From the IMG/VR virus record IMGVR_UViG_3300025889_000266, positions 1 through 41,092 of that record: a DNA stretch of 41,092 nt. One strand, given 5' to 3'. This document shows, piece by piece, positions 26,064 to 33,796 of this stretch. The notes under the pieces are model-generated. The model did not search any database. It was not told where the DNA came from and saw only the letters and a program-made list of their open reading frames with translations. Each line of letters begins with the position of its first letter. Within the stretch, counting starts at the first letter, position 1. The translations under genes were made by a program, and so were the position numbers. The stretch comes from a virus.

Positions 26064-26304
26064 GCCGTTGTCTCCTTTCAATTTCACGTTGGACATACCA
26101 CAGAGCTTTCTGTAGGTCTTGTATTGTATCGTCCTTTAGTCCTGCCCTCCAGAGATATTTGATTGCATTACCAACGCAAAAATTAAAGTGTTCCGTTACT
26201 TCGATGGCTTCAATGCCGGAAGGATGCTGAGTGTAGTGTCTAGGATGGTTTACATTATCTCCTGTGTAGTCGCTGAGATTGAAGTCGATTTCGGAATCGT
26301 CCAT
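26056..26304 (-). CDS. DUF3310 family protein
   Basis: An 82-residue protein with the DUF3310 pattern: VNHPRHYTQHPSGIEAIEV (about 18-36), then FCVGNAIKYLWRAGLKDDTI and DLQKALWYVQREIERR at the C-terminus. The family is common in phages, and T7 gp1.7, a nucleotide kinase, carries a related domain; no ATP-binding loop is visible in this short copy, so kinase activity should not be assumed. It is translationally coupled to RNR, with its end overlapping the RNR start, which suggests a link to nucleotide metabolism. Confidence 0.85.
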   Translation of the reverse strand: MDDSEIDFNLSDYTGDNVNHPRHYTQHPSGIEAIEVTEHFNFCVGNAIKYLWRAGLKDDTIQDLQKALWYVQREIERRQRHD

Positions 26305-26305
26305 G

Positions 26306-26395
26306 TCATCCCCATTGATCTGCCATTGCTTGAGCTATGCCGGTAAAGGCATCCCGAACTCTGCCGCTGTACTCGCAAGCTACCAGAACTCTCAT
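26306..26395 (-). pseudogene. 29-codon remnant of a phage DNA methyltransferase-like gene
   Basis: A small ORF starting at ATG 26395 in an ATGA overlap with the metallophosphoesterase stop and preceded by GAGG. It reads MRVLVACEYSGRVRDAF and then TGIAQAMADQWG before TGA. The first 17 residues match, from memory, the opening of phage cytosine-methyltransferase-like proteins (the SAM-binding strand and loop, which normally continue ARGHDAxSCDLLP). Everything after is missing, so this looks like a gene deleted down to its N-terminus but still in the coupled chain. It could instead be a tiny functional peptide. Confidence 0.55.
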
Positions 26396-27159
26396 AGCCA
26401 ATTCCTCAAAAGATAATCAAGAGAAAGAGTAACGATATCGTAGGAGCCGTTCTGTACCTCTGTCAACATCAGAGCGCCGCGCCAATGCTGATTCCCTTGG
26501 AACTGCATATAGTCTTCTTCGTGCTGGTAGAACGCTCCAGCAATGATGCACTGTACGCGAGACCCGTCGGTCTTTACATGAGGAGAGATGTAGTAATCAA
26601 AGGTCTGCTGGTGACCAACTATCCAGGATTCATGCTTCTTGGTAGCGATCAGGTGCGCTCGGGAGATAGGTCTTCCCATGCTCCCTCCTTGTGCATAGTG
26701 ACAGAAATTAACTCCGTTGATTCGGACAGGGCTAAGAAAAGCATGTTCCTCCCAGCCGAAGTATCTACTGAGATTGTAATCTGGCAAGGCCCCCTGCAAA
26801 AAAGGCTCTTGGGCAATGAGTCGGTCCCTTCGATTTTCGTGATTGCCATAGCAGAATACCTTCCTCGGTCGATAAGGTCTGTGTTTGCTCTTGATCTGTT
26901 GATCGTTGTAGCGATTTACAGGAGATAGGAGAGCTTCCATTCCCTCCCATCCAGCCTCCAAGTCAGAGAGCATCCGTGCTCCCTCGTAAACAATGTGCCC
27001 CTTGGAATTATGCTGACCCAAGGATGGCATATCGAAGTGATCGCCTATATGCACGATAACCTCTGGCTTCTTGTCCAAGATGTAGTTACCTAGCGCACTG
27101 AGATGTGTCAAGGGTACATCCGCTTTGACTTGGGTATCTGGTATCACGATTATTCGCAT
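26392..27159 (-). CDS. calcineurin-like metallophosphoesterase
   Basis: The start chosen is ATG 27159 (255 aa; MRIIVIPDTQ), overlapping the upstream stop; a longer in-frame reading has a 13-residue extension with no family match. Metal-binding motifs in order are IPDTQ (residues 6-10, where the usual Asp-x-His has Gln), HIGDHFDMP (about 37-45), YGNHENRRDRL (about 102-112), a His in HYAQGG (about 152) and VGHQQTF near 180. Similar phage enzymes are annotated as phosphatases or nucleases acting on nucleic acid; the substrate is unknown. Position among replication genes favours DNA or nucleotide processing. Confidence 0.8.
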   Translation of the reverse strand: MRIIVIPDTQVKADVPLTHLSALGNYILDKKPEVIVHIGDHFDMPSLGQHNSKGHIVYEGARMLSDLEAGWEGMEALLSPVNRYNDQQIKSKHRPYRPRKVFCYGNHENRRDRLIAQEPFLQGALPDYNLSRYFGWEEHAFLSPVRINGVNFCHYAQGGSMGRPISRAHLIATKKHESWIVGHQQTFDYYISPHVKTDGSRVQCIIAGAFYQHEEDYMQFQGNQHWRGALMLTEVQNGSYDIVTLSLDYLLRNWL

Positions 27160-27329
27160 GACTCTTTGTCCTTGTCGAGATTCCAGAAGTACAGACAAAC
27201 CCCCTCTTCATCGTCATAAGGAGGCATTTCAAAGTACGCTTGTCTTAACTCATGTGAGCTAGCCAGTGCTCGGTAGCACTTGTATCTAAGAGGACAGCCT
27301 TCTCCAGAACACATGCATATATCAGGCAT
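27150..27329 (-). CDS. small Cys-rich protein, putative zinc-binding
   Basis: I chose ATG 27329 (59 aa), with TGGAGA six bases upstream and an 8-base overlap with the previous gene; a longer frame would run into that gene. The protein is MPDICMCSGEGCPLRYKCYR followed by a Tyr/Pro segment (YFEMPPYDDEEGVCLYF). Cys at positions about 5, 7, 12, 17 and a later one fit a zinc site. It belongs to a short phage protein type with a C-x-C...C-P-L-x-x-x-C-Y-R pattern I have seen without function. Confidence 0.65.
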   Translation of the reverse strand: MPDICMCSGEGCPLRYKCYRALASSHELRQAYFEMPPYDDEEGVCLYFWNLDKDKESCE

Positions 27330-27513
27330 ATTTATCTCCAAACAGTTGCTTGAACTGTTGTAGTGCATCCTCTGGTATACCAAGCCTCTGTGCCCATTCC
27401 CTGCACTTCTCTCGGGTAGGTAACTCAGCAGCGCCTATAGCTACTTGCCATAGTTCATTCTCTACCTTCACTCGGGCATTTAGTGACTTAGCGTACAGTT
27501 CCAGATCAGACAT
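27322..27513 (-). CDS. hypothetical helical protein
   Basis: A 63-residue charged helical protein (MSDLELYAKSLNARVKVENE; then REKCREWAQRLGIPEDALQQ) that overlaps both neighbours by eight bases in the leftward chain. There is no membrane segment or known motif. I do not recognise the family. Regular overlaps and good codon structure support it as a real gene. Confidence 0.6.
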   Translation of the reverse strand: MSDLELYAKSLNARVKVENELWQVAIGAAELPTREKCREWAQRLGIPEDALQQFKQLFGDKYA

Positions 27514-27712
27514 CTGCTTCTTTGATCCAAGGACGCTCGATGTGGAACCAAGAAAGGATGCTGTCGATTACAGCGTTAATCATCTTGGCTTCAGCTTTCG
27601 AGTCCTCGTACAGGTAAGCATCATCGTCATCCATGCGACGGAGTTCGTTAAAGCCCTGAGCTACGCCTTCTTCCACTGCCATGATAAGAACCTGGTATTC
27701 ATCAGCTTTCAT
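27506..27712 (-). CDS. hypothetical acidic protein
   Basis: A 68-residue acidic, helical protein (MKADEYQVLIMAVEEGVAQG; NELRRMDDDDAYLYEDSKAE; MINAVIDSILSWFHIERPW). Its ATG shares one base with the upstream stop (TGATG). It has no recognised domain. Similar short acidic proteins of unknown function are common in phage replication clusters. Confidence 0.6.
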   Translation of the reverse strand: MKADEYQVLIMAVEEGVAQGFNELRRMDDDDAYLYEDSKAEAKMINAVIDSILSWFHIERPWIKEADV

Positions 27713-27891
27713 CAGAATTGCTCCTCAAGTTGGATTTGGACAAGACGCTTTCCCTTCTTGGCGAGATCATCCTTATTCATCTCACCAAATCTAGCCTGAC
27801 CGTACAGGAACTCAACGTGCTTATACGTTGCATCCATCTTACGATCTGACCAGAATATCGTATCCTTGGTCTCCACAATGTACACTTTCAT
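27712..27891 (-). CDS. hypothetical 59-residue protein
   Basis: A short gene from ATG 27891 (ATGA overlap with the endonuclease VII stop) to TGA at 27712. It reads MKVYIVETKDTIFWSDRKMD, then ATYKHVEFLYGQARFGEMNK, then a Lys-rich tail ending LVQIQLEEQF. It fills what would otherwise be the only sizeable gap between its neighbours and shares the overlaps seen in the chain. A small alpha/beta fold is likely; function unknown. Confidence 0.65.
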   Translation of the reverse strand: MKVYIVETKDTIFWSDRKMDATYKHVEFLYGQARFGEMNKDDLAKKGKRLVQIQLEEQF

Positions 27892-28316
27892 TTGCGTCTC
27901 CTGCGTTTCCGCTTCTTCCCATGACTCGGATGCATCACAGTTGTCTGTGGAGCCTCCAAGTAGTGTACTACCGCTTTGAGGAATTGAATCTTATCGATCC
28001 CGCTCCTACCAGCCCAGTTCTCAACTCGTCCTAGCACTGCGTTGCACCATCTGTGCAGAACGTACCGTATCATTCCAGTCTTATGGCAGTGGTCCAGTGC
28101 CGCATCATCGAGAGCTATCATCCTTTTGCACAGAGGGCACAAGTACTCCTGATTCTTTAGTTGCTGCTCCCTGTATCCTCGGATCTCAGTCGCTTTGAGA
28201 GCAGGCCCTCGGGTGGCTCCCACAGTACTGGGCTTCCGTCTGCGTGCATCCTTCTTGTCATCCACAGGAGCCTTCCTTGTTCGACGAAGTAATCCTGTAC
28301 GTCGCTTTCGCTCCAT
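27888..28316 (-). CDS. recombination endonuclease VII
   Basis: This 142-residue Holliday-junction/debranching nuclease has a disordered basic N-terminus (MERKRRTGLLRRTRKAPVDD) and a His-Me finger core: CPLCKRMIALDD, then LDHCHKTGMIRYVLHRWCNAVLGR (catalytic Asp-His and Asn, split here only for description). One zinc ligand position holds His (LHRWCN) where T4 endonuclease VII has Cys, a variant I have seen in phages. The C-terminus is a Lys/Arg-rich tail (GKKRKRRRRK). The start is supported by AAGGAA upstream and by conservation of basic N-termini in the family. Its first 160 bases overlap the end of the exonuclease gene. Confidence 0.85.
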   Translation of the reverse strand: MERKRRTGLLRRTRKAPVDDKKDARRRKPSTVGATRGPALKATEIRGYREQQLKNQEYLCPLCKRMIALDDAALDHCHKTGMIRYVLHRWCNAVLGRVENWAGRSGIDKIQFLKAVVHYLEAPQTTVMHPSHGKKRKRRRRK

Positions 28317-28999
28317 TCGACTTCCTTACCGTACTCTTGGTACAACGTCCATATCTCCTCAAGGCGTTCCTGATTGGTATTCAGAGAGTTCAGGATTCGC
28401 TTGGCTTTGGTTTCTGCGACTCCTCCTGACCGTACACCTTCAACTCCCAACCGCTCAACGCTGGCTTGTGCCAATCTCGGCAATCCAGGAACATTGTCTG
28501 ACCTATCGCCAACGACCAACTGGAAGAGGAAATTGTAGTCGGCTTCCGCAATCGTAACGTAGCTCGTAGTCCATTTTCTTGGGTCATAGTTAAAGTGCCA
28601 GCCCGGCGTGTTCCATAGATCCTTATCCATTGCAGCTACAACAACTCCGGATTCCCTATCGCTGTACTCGAACAGGATAGCGGAACAAATATCGTCGGCT
28701 TCCATGCCATCCACTTCCTTTGCGCCATGGACTTCTTTGATGTAGTCCCTAAGCGCAGGGTAATGCGTGGGTACCCTCATGGTTCTGGTGCCCTTGTATG
28801 TACACGATACGGCAATATCTTTTCTGAAGTTGCCTTTCCCTTTTATGTACAGTTCTGCATTGTCAGTGCCTAGACCTTCCTTGATCGATTGGATCTGGAG
28901 CTTCAGATTGTGACAAGCGTGGGATACAGGCTCCCCTTCCGCTGCGAATCCACAACGGTACAGCAGGGAGTCCGCATCTACCACTATGCGGTGGAACAT
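28157..28999 (-). CDS. 5'-3' exonuclease (flap-type, T7 gp6-like)
   Basis: I chose ATG 28999 (280 aa; MFHRIVVDADSLLYRCGFAA), which shares a TGATG overlap with the SSB stop; a longer frame adds residues that read through the SSB gene. Metal-binding acids are seen in IVVDADSLL (about 6-10), MEADDICSAILF (about 103-110), VVAAMDKDLWNTPG (about 125-135) and VVGDRSDNVPGLPRL (about 170-184), the order of the PIN/FEN family. The helix-hairpin-helix region follows. It removes RNA primers and degrades host DNA. The 3' end overlaps endonuclease VII in another frame. Confidence 0.87.
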   Translation of the reverse strand: MFHRIVVDADSLLYRCGFAAEGEPVSHACHNLKLQIQSIKEGLGTDNAELYIKGKGNFRKDIAVSCTYKGTRTMRVPTHYPALRDYIKEVHGAKEVDGMEADDICSAILFEYSDRESGVVVAAMDKDLWNTPGWHFNYDPRKWTTSYVTIAEADYNFLFQLVVGDRSDNVPGLPRLAQASVERLGVEGVRSGGVAETKAKRILNSLNTNQERLEEIWTLYQEYGKEVEWSESDVQDYFVEQGRLLWMTRRMHADGSPVLWEPPEGLLSKRLRSEDTGSSN

Positions 29000-29463
29000 C
29001 AGAAGATGCTCTCTTCTTCCGTAGTTGCCGCAGGAGCCGCTTCCGTGGGCTTGCTGAACTCGGCACGCAGCGCCTGCATGGTCTTGTACACCTTCTTGGT
29101 GTGCTTCGCCCAATCGGCGTAGAAGTCATCATCTCCTACGTTGCGAGGATCGTGCATATTCAACACAAGATCCATCGCCAGCTTGGAAGCATGGCCCAGT
29201 TCCACTCCAAGGTTGGAGTATCCGCCGCCTGAGCTTCCACCGGAGGCTTGGGCAGGAGCGCGAGCAGCGCCTCCCACTACCATCACGGACTTGATGTTCC
29301 GGTACTTGCCCGTCTTGTCAAAGTCCCACTCGATCTGGACTGTGTGCCCCTGCTCGATGTTCTCCAGTCCCTTGCCTTTGAATGCACCGTACCAATCTTC
29401 CCCGATCTTGATCGAAGATCCGTTACGTGCCTTGGATGCTACAGTACCTGTCAATGCTGCCAT
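28999..29463 (-). CDS. single-stranded DNA-binding protein
   Basis: This 154-residue protein has an OB-fold-like N-terminal part (SKARNGSSIKIGEDWYGAFK; then QGHTVQIEWDFDKTGKYRNI), a flexible Gly/Ala/Ser linker (about 66-85) and a helical segment (VYKTMQALRAEFSKP). It ends in an acidic tail (EEESIF) typical of SSBs, which bind partners through such tails. Position between DNA polymerase and exonuclease strengthens the assignment. A ribosome site GAGG precedes the ATG. Confidence 0.78.
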   Translation of the reverse strand: MAALTGTVASKARNGSSIKIGEDWYGAFKGKGLENIEQGHTVQIEWDFDKTGKYRNIKSVMVVGGAARAPAQASGGSSGGGYSNLGVELGHASKLAMDLVLNMHDPRNVGDDDFYADWAKHTKKVYKTMQALRAEFSKPTEAAPAATTEEESIF

Positions 29464-29479
29464 GTGATCCTCCTTTGGA

Positions 29480-31393
29480 TCAGTGAGTTTCAGACCAATT
29501 CTGACCGATCTTGTATTCCCCTGTCAAGGGTACGTTTAGTTTTAACATCTTGCCTGCGGATACGATGGACTGTATCCCAAGCTGCCCTACTTCCTCGGCT
29601 ACATCTTGGCGTGCCTCCCATTGTTCCTCATCGTGATACCGGATAAGTCCATAGGCATCCAGCCCCTTGCCCTTGATCGTCTTGTCGGCAATGACCATAG
29701 CATACTTCATCGTGATCGCCCCTGCCGATTGAAACAGCCGGTTCAGAGCCGAGTGCATGGATTCCACGGGGATACGCCTGCGATCTATGGCGACTAGATA
29801 CCCACGGTTGGCTGCTACCTGAACCCTGCGATGCAGTTCCTTCAGTGCCGGGTTTGCGTTCCAGTACGCTTGGAATACATCCTCTGCATGAGCCTTGGAC
29901 CAGCCGAACTGACTAGCCAGCTTGTTAGGGCTTGCGCCATAGGTGACAGCGTACTTGAAGGTCTTAGCCTGTGCCCTCGTAGGCAGTCCCAGAGCCATCT
30001 GGTTCTTGGTGTGTATGTCACCAGCCAGAAGTTCCTCGCCGTAGGCTCCGCCGTCGATAGGGAAGGTATAGTGCGCCTCCATGCGGGCCTCTAGGGAACT
30101 GGCATCCCATCCAACCATGACGTAGCCCTCCCGCGCAGTGAACAGCCCTCTGATCTCCTCTCCGTAGGCGCTGGATGCCCTTGGAATGTTGGCTATAACC
30201 CGATGCGTGAATCTTCCAGTGACAGCCCCTACTGTGTCCGCATCAGATCCAATCAGGCCATCACGTTTCACCCTAGTATGGTTCAGCCAGCCTGATCCTG
30301 AGTCAGAGGCAAGGACATTGCGACGGTTACGGATCGTCAGGTACTCCTTGATCTTAGCTACCTGATCCGCAGCACCAGGAATCGCATCCAGACCGGGGCA
30401 CATAGCACCGTCATCTCCGTGTAGCTTCGGGGAGGTCTTGGTCTTCTTGCGTGTCTCGGGATCCACCTTGTAATTCCAGATTGTAGGCTTCCAACCCAAA
30501 GCAAGAAGGTATTCCTTCACCTCGTCACTAGATCCTATGTCCAGATGCCTGTGTCGGTTCAGCGCCTGAGCCAGAGGCAGCGGATAACTCATCAGAGAGT
30601 TCTTGCGGGCCTTCCAGCAATCCTCTCGCACTAATTCCCAGCCATTACGCTCGATGTACTTGGTAATCGCTACGCTAGGTCTTCCATCCTTCTTGAACTG
30701 TTGCTTCGGAGGCATATCCAGCTTGTTCTCGGGCACTGGAAGAAGCCCTGCGCCTTCCGCTACTCCCTTGGCTAGGCTATTCATGCGAGCAGTTAAAGTT
30801 TCATGCAGTTCCTTGGCCGCTGTCACGTTAAAGGTTACACCTCGCTCGTGCTGTCCAGCCACGATGCGTGCCACCTGAGTCTCGATGTCCCACACTTGCT
30901 CGGGAATCTTGTTGTTCATGGCATCAGAGATCATCTGCTCGTACAGATAACGGGTTACTTGTACGTCTTCCCTACAGCGAGCCACCATGTCCCCTAATCC
31001 TTCAGAAAGAGGGCGCTTTACCAAGCAGAAATCTTTGTACCATGAATCCAGACTATGGCTTGTGCGCTCAGGGTACATGATCTTGGACATGATCAGAGTA
31101 TCGTGAACCTTGCCATGCTCGTACAGATCCATGCCAAACAGGCGCTTGATTACAGGCGCATCAAAGCGACAGATGTTGTGCCCAACGAAGACAACATCTT
31201 CCTTCTCTGTGCAGTACCGAAAGAAAGCAAAGTTATCCGGTCCGACATCCGTAATAACCTCGGTGTACTCATCGCCGTGGTCATTCACACTGAAGACCAT
31301 GCAAGTAACACGATCAACGGCCATCTGACCAAGATCCTGAAATGCCTTCTGCTCAGGGAAGTTAGTCTCAAGGTCCAGATACACGATCATCAT
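29480..31393 (-). CDS. DNA polymerase, family A, with 3'-5' exonuclease
   Basis: A 637-residue replicative polymerase. Exonuclease motifs: YLDLETNF (5-12), FVGHNICRFDAPVI (about 90-103), and REDVQVTRYLYEQ (about 150-160). Polymerase motifs: A, GWDASSLEARMEAHY (about 425-440); B, AKTFKYAVTYGASPNKLAS (about 475-493); C, IRYHDEEQWEA (about 590-600), where His-Asp-Glu holds the catalytic Asp. Length is shorter than T7 gp5 (704 aa), but all motifs are there. The start could be ATG 31393 or the adjacent ATG 31390; both overlap the preceding stop. It works with the primase-helicase and SSB next to it. Confidence 0.95.
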   Translation of the reverse strand: MMIVYLDLETNFPEQKAFQDLGQMAVDRVTCMVFSVNDHGDEYTEVITDVGPDNFAFFRYCTEKEDVVFVGHNICRFDAPVIKRLFGMDLYEHGKVHDTLIMSKIMYPERTSHSLDSWYKDFCLVKRPLSEGLGDMVARCREDVQVTRYLYEQMISDAMNNKIPEQVWDIETQVARIVAGQHERGVTFNVTAAKELHETLTARMNSLAKGVAEGAGLLPVPENKLDMPPKQQFKKDGRPSVAITKYIERNGWELVREDCWKARKNSLMSYPLPLAQALNRHRHLDIGSSDEVKEYLLALGWKPTIWNYKVDPETRKKTKTSPKLHGDDGAMCPGLDAIPGAADQVAKIKEYLTIRNRRNVLASDSGSGWLNHTRVKRDGLIGSDADTVGAVTGRFTHRVIANIPRASSAYGEEIRGLFTAREGYVMVGWDASSLEARMEAHYTFPIDGGAYGEELLAGDIHTKNQMALGLPTRAQAKTFKYAVTYGASPNKLASQFGWSKAHAEDVFQAYWNANPALKELHRRVQVAANRGYLVAIDRRRIPVESMHSALNRLFQSAGAITMKYAMVIADKTIKGKGLDAYGLIRYHDEEQWEARQDVAEEVGQLGIQSIVSAGKMLKLNVPLTGEYKIGQNWSETH

Positions 31394-31629
31394 GCGTCAC
31401 CCCTTGAACATGCGAGTCCAAAAGATTTTTCGGTTTCGTCTATTGCTTTATAAAAGCGTGGATTATTTGATTCATCTATACCATGATGAAACATCTGATG
31501 AGAGATCTCAGAAATAGTTTTCTTGACAATCAACTCGGCGAACTTTTCCCAATATTGAGGAGGTACATAGTAACCATGAGGCATATCTTTGGTGGCATCC
31601 AGCATCATTTGTTCAATTAGTTTGTTCAT
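31390..31629 (-). CDS. hypothetical protein between helicase and polymerase
   Basis: I chose ATG 31629 (79 aa) with TAGGAGA eight bases upstream; the longer frame reads into the helicase gene. The protein is helical and charged (MNKLIEQMMLDATKDMPHGY; VPPQYWEKFAELIVKKTISE; a FYKAIDETEKSFGL C-terminus). The phrase FAELIVKK resembles short phage proteins linked to T4-like replication clusters but I cannot name it. It overlaps the polymerase start by four bases. Function unknown. Confidence 0.6.
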   Translation of the reverse strand: MNKLIEQMMLDATKDMPHGYYVPPQYWEKFAELIVKKTISEISHQMFHHGIDESNNPRFYKAIDETEKSFGLACSRGDA

Positions 31630-31639
31630 GCGCCATCTC

Positions 31640-33319
31640 CTAACTATATTCAGCTTCCAAATACTCATCCATCGATTGCGGCGTACTCTCAGGGATCTCC
31701 TCATCCACTGGAATCATGCGACCACTGTTATGCACGTACTTACACCGTCCAGCCTGACCAGTGTAGCCCCAAGTCCTGTTCTTGAGTACACGCAAGGATA
31801 CGAAGTCTTCCGATCCATCCTCGGCTTGCTGGTTCCGCTCCATTGCAAGCACACCCCAGCTTAGTTGCTCCAATGCAGCACTGCCACGCAGATCCGTGAG
31901 CGAGACATTCCCTCCCTCGTTCAGCGACTTGCCTGCATCACGGGATTCCCTGCGCTTGAGATGCACTACGTTGATAAGACCAACGCCGGTAGACACTACC
32001 ATCTGTGCGAGATCCGTCATAATCTTGTCGATCTCTTTGCGTTCATTCTGCACATCTGAGCCAGAGATGACCATGCTCAAGTGGTCAAGGATGATGAAGT
32101 CCACGCCTGATCTGGCGTAGTAGAACAGCTTCTCTTTGAACGAACTGCTATCGATACTGCCGAAGTGATTGAAGAAGTACATCTTGCGTACCGTGCGGTC
32201 CATCGAACTTTCAACGAGGCGCATAGGTATGCAACCCGGATCCGTGCGGAACTTACTACTCGGTACATTGTTGTCCATCGCTACATAGCTCGCTGCTGTT
32301 GCTTCGACAACATCTTCCAGTGCAATGTGGCATACCTTCAGGCCATGCCGTACAACCAAGTCATACCCGATCTCCTTGACTAGCGTGGACTTGCCAATGC
32401 CTGAGCCTGCACAGACTGTCAGAATCTCGCCTTTCCGTAGACCGTGCAGTTTGTTGTTCAGACCGGGGAACGGAGTGTCAAAGCCTTCGGGAACGGAGCG
32501 CATGAGATCCTGAATGCTGATCTCCGATCCATGCACGATACCCTCTGGCCGGAACTGTGGCGTAGCCTTCACTGCCTGAGCGAACTCAGCCTTAAAGCCA
32601 CCAACTAGGCAAGCACTCGCATCCTTGTGCGGTACATCGACTAGGCGTACATCCGGCACGAAACCTGAGAGCCATCCAGCAAGTTTCTTTGCTGTTGATT
32701 TGCCGGACTCGTCTGAGTCCAGACACAGGTAAACCTTTTGGTATCTGCGGATGAAGTCAATGTCGGCTTGGACGGAGGCATCGACTCGACCGTCACTGTT
32801 AGCGCCATTAGGAATGGAAACACAGTCATGGACAGAGCCAGGACTATTTCGTAGCATTTCAGCGATGGCAAGTGCATCTTCCTCTCCCTCTGTGATAATG
32901 AGTGCGCCATGCGGCACTTTGTGTGCGACTTGTTTGCCCCATAAACCATTTAGTTTACCGACAACAAAAAACTCTTTGATCTGGATGTTCCGGACCTTGA
33001 ATCCCGTGATCTTTCCATCCCGATCTGCATAGGGATAATAGGTTCGCTTGGGTTTCCCTGTCGCGGTATCGTACACGCACCGTATGCCGTACTTCTTAAC
33101 GATCTCCTCGCTGATCTTACGCTCAGGATCATGTCCTTCTGGTTCGGATAGGCAATCCTGAATCGATACCTTGCTTTCCATCCGTGTCACCTCGCTCGCT
33201 GATCCGGTTATCTTACCGTGACCAGCATGGCAGAACATACCGCCGTCAGGGTAAATCGTGGCATTGTTTCCACGCTGATCCCTTCCTTCGGCCTCACACT
33301 TCGGACACCTTGTCTTCAT
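31640..33319 (-). CDS. fused primase-helicase (T7 gp4-like)
   Basis: This 559-residue replisome motor opens with a zinc-binding module (MKTRCPKCEAEG, ending in CHAGHG, about 5-35). A TOPRIM primase core follows: LIITEGEEDALAIAEML (about 135-151) and YLCLDSDESGKSTAKKL (about 192-208). The DnaB-type helicase shows Walker A AGSGIGKSTLVKE (about 300-312), Walker B FIILDHLSMVISG (about 415-427), and a DLRGSAALEQLSWGVLAMER (about 475-494). It unwinds DNA and makes primers for the polymerase encoded just downstream. An acidic C-terminal tail (EYLEAEYS) is the type that contacts polymerase in T7. Confidence 0.94.
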   Translation of the reverse strand: MKTRCPKCEAEGRDQRGNNATIYPDGGMFCHAGHGKITGSASEVTRMESKVSIQDCLSEPEGHDPERKISEEIVKKYGIRCVYDTATGKPKRTYYPYADRDGKITGFKVRNIQIKEFFVVGKLNGLWGKQVAHKVPHGALIITEGEEDALAIAEMLRNSPGSVHDCVSIPNGANSDGRVDASVQADIDFIRRYQKVYLCLDSDESGKSTAKKLAGWLSGFVPDVRLVDVPHKDASACLVGGFKAEFAQAVKATPQFRPEGIVHGSEISIQDLMRSVPEGFDTPFPGLNNKLHGLRKGEILTVCAGSGIGKSTLVKEIGYDLVVRHGLKVCHIALEDVVEATAASYVAMDNNVPSSKFRTDPGCIPMRLVESSMDRTVRKMYFFNHFGSIDSSSFKEKLFYYARSGVDFIILDHLSMVISGSDVQNERKEIDKIMTDLAQMVVSTGVGLINVVHLKRRESRDAGKSLNEGGNVSLTDLRGSAALEQLSWGVLAMERNQQAEDGSEDFVSLRVLKNRTWGYTGQAGRCKYVHNSGRMIPVDEEIPESTPQSMDEYLEAEYS

Positions 33320-33325
33320 ATCGCC

Positions 33326-33472
33326 TCACACTGACGCCTCTGCGTCATCCAATGCGTTCAACATTTCGGCCAGCATCTCGCGGGTAAACGTCACCGTATC
33401 GTCCCCGAGATCGACCATGACAATATACCGACGCTGCGCGTCACTAAAATCTACGTCCCATTCAATGCTCAT
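33326..33472 (-). CDS. small acidic protein
   Basis: ATG 33472 gives 48 residues and has GGAG seven bases upstream; a longer frame would reach into the upstream gene. Sequence: MSIEWDVDFSDAQRRYIVMV followed by DLGDDTVTFTREMLAEMLNA, a strand pair then a helix. No family is recognised. It sits six bases before the helicase gene and overlaps the previous gene by 11 bases, so it belongs to the same transcript. Confidence 0.6.
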   Translation of the reverse strand: MSIEWDVDFSDAQRRYIVMVDLGDDTVTFTREMLAEMLNALDDAEASV

Positions 33473-33713
33473 CGAAGTTCTCCAATATTGATCCCCACTC
33501 TCGTCCCCTTTCTGGTATTGACCACTCGTCTTCTGGTTCCTGCGGTTCAATGTCCAGCACGATGTCCTCGCTTAGGGACTCCTCGTCCCTTCCTTGCATC
33601 TTGGCACGCATATCCCGTGCTACATAGCTTCGACACAAGTAACATAAGTCCTCGTACCCGCCGTGTTTCGAGCGCAGAACTTCCATTTTCCTGTTACAGG
33701 CCCTGCACCTCAT
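33462..33713 (-). CDS. zinc-ribbon-like small protein
   Basis: An 83-residue protein with two Cys-x-x-Cys pairs in the first 30 residues (MRCRACNRKM and LCYLCRSYVARD), fitting a zinc ribbon. An acidic tail follows (EESLSEDIVLDIEPQEPEDE). Such combinations occur in phage regulators and DNA mimics, but no specific function can be claimed. The start shares an ATGA overlap with the preceding 28-residue gene. Confidence 0.65.
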   Translation of the reverse strand: MRCRACNRKMEVLRSKHGGYEDLCYLCRSYVARDMRAKMQGRDEESLSEDIVLDIEPQEPEDEWSIPERGREWGSILENFDEH

Positions 33714-33796
33714 GGCCAGCGATCCTGTTCATACCAGTGAATAGCCGCAATGAGAGCACACAATCCAAGGAACATCAAGACATCGTTCCCATTCAT
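33710..33796 (-). CDS. 28-residue single-span membrane peptide
   Basis: A tiny gene from ATG 33796 to TGA 33710. It overlaps the stop of the upstream gene (ATGA) and the start of the downstream gene (ATGA), a chain that would be unlikely by chance. The product MNGNDVLMFLGLCALIAAIH followed by WYEQDRWP has one hydrophobic helix (about 6-20). Small membrane peptides in this position may act on host envelope or metabolism; no family recognised. Confidence 0.55.
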   Translation of the reverse strand: MNGNDVLMFLGLCALIAAIHWYEQDRWP

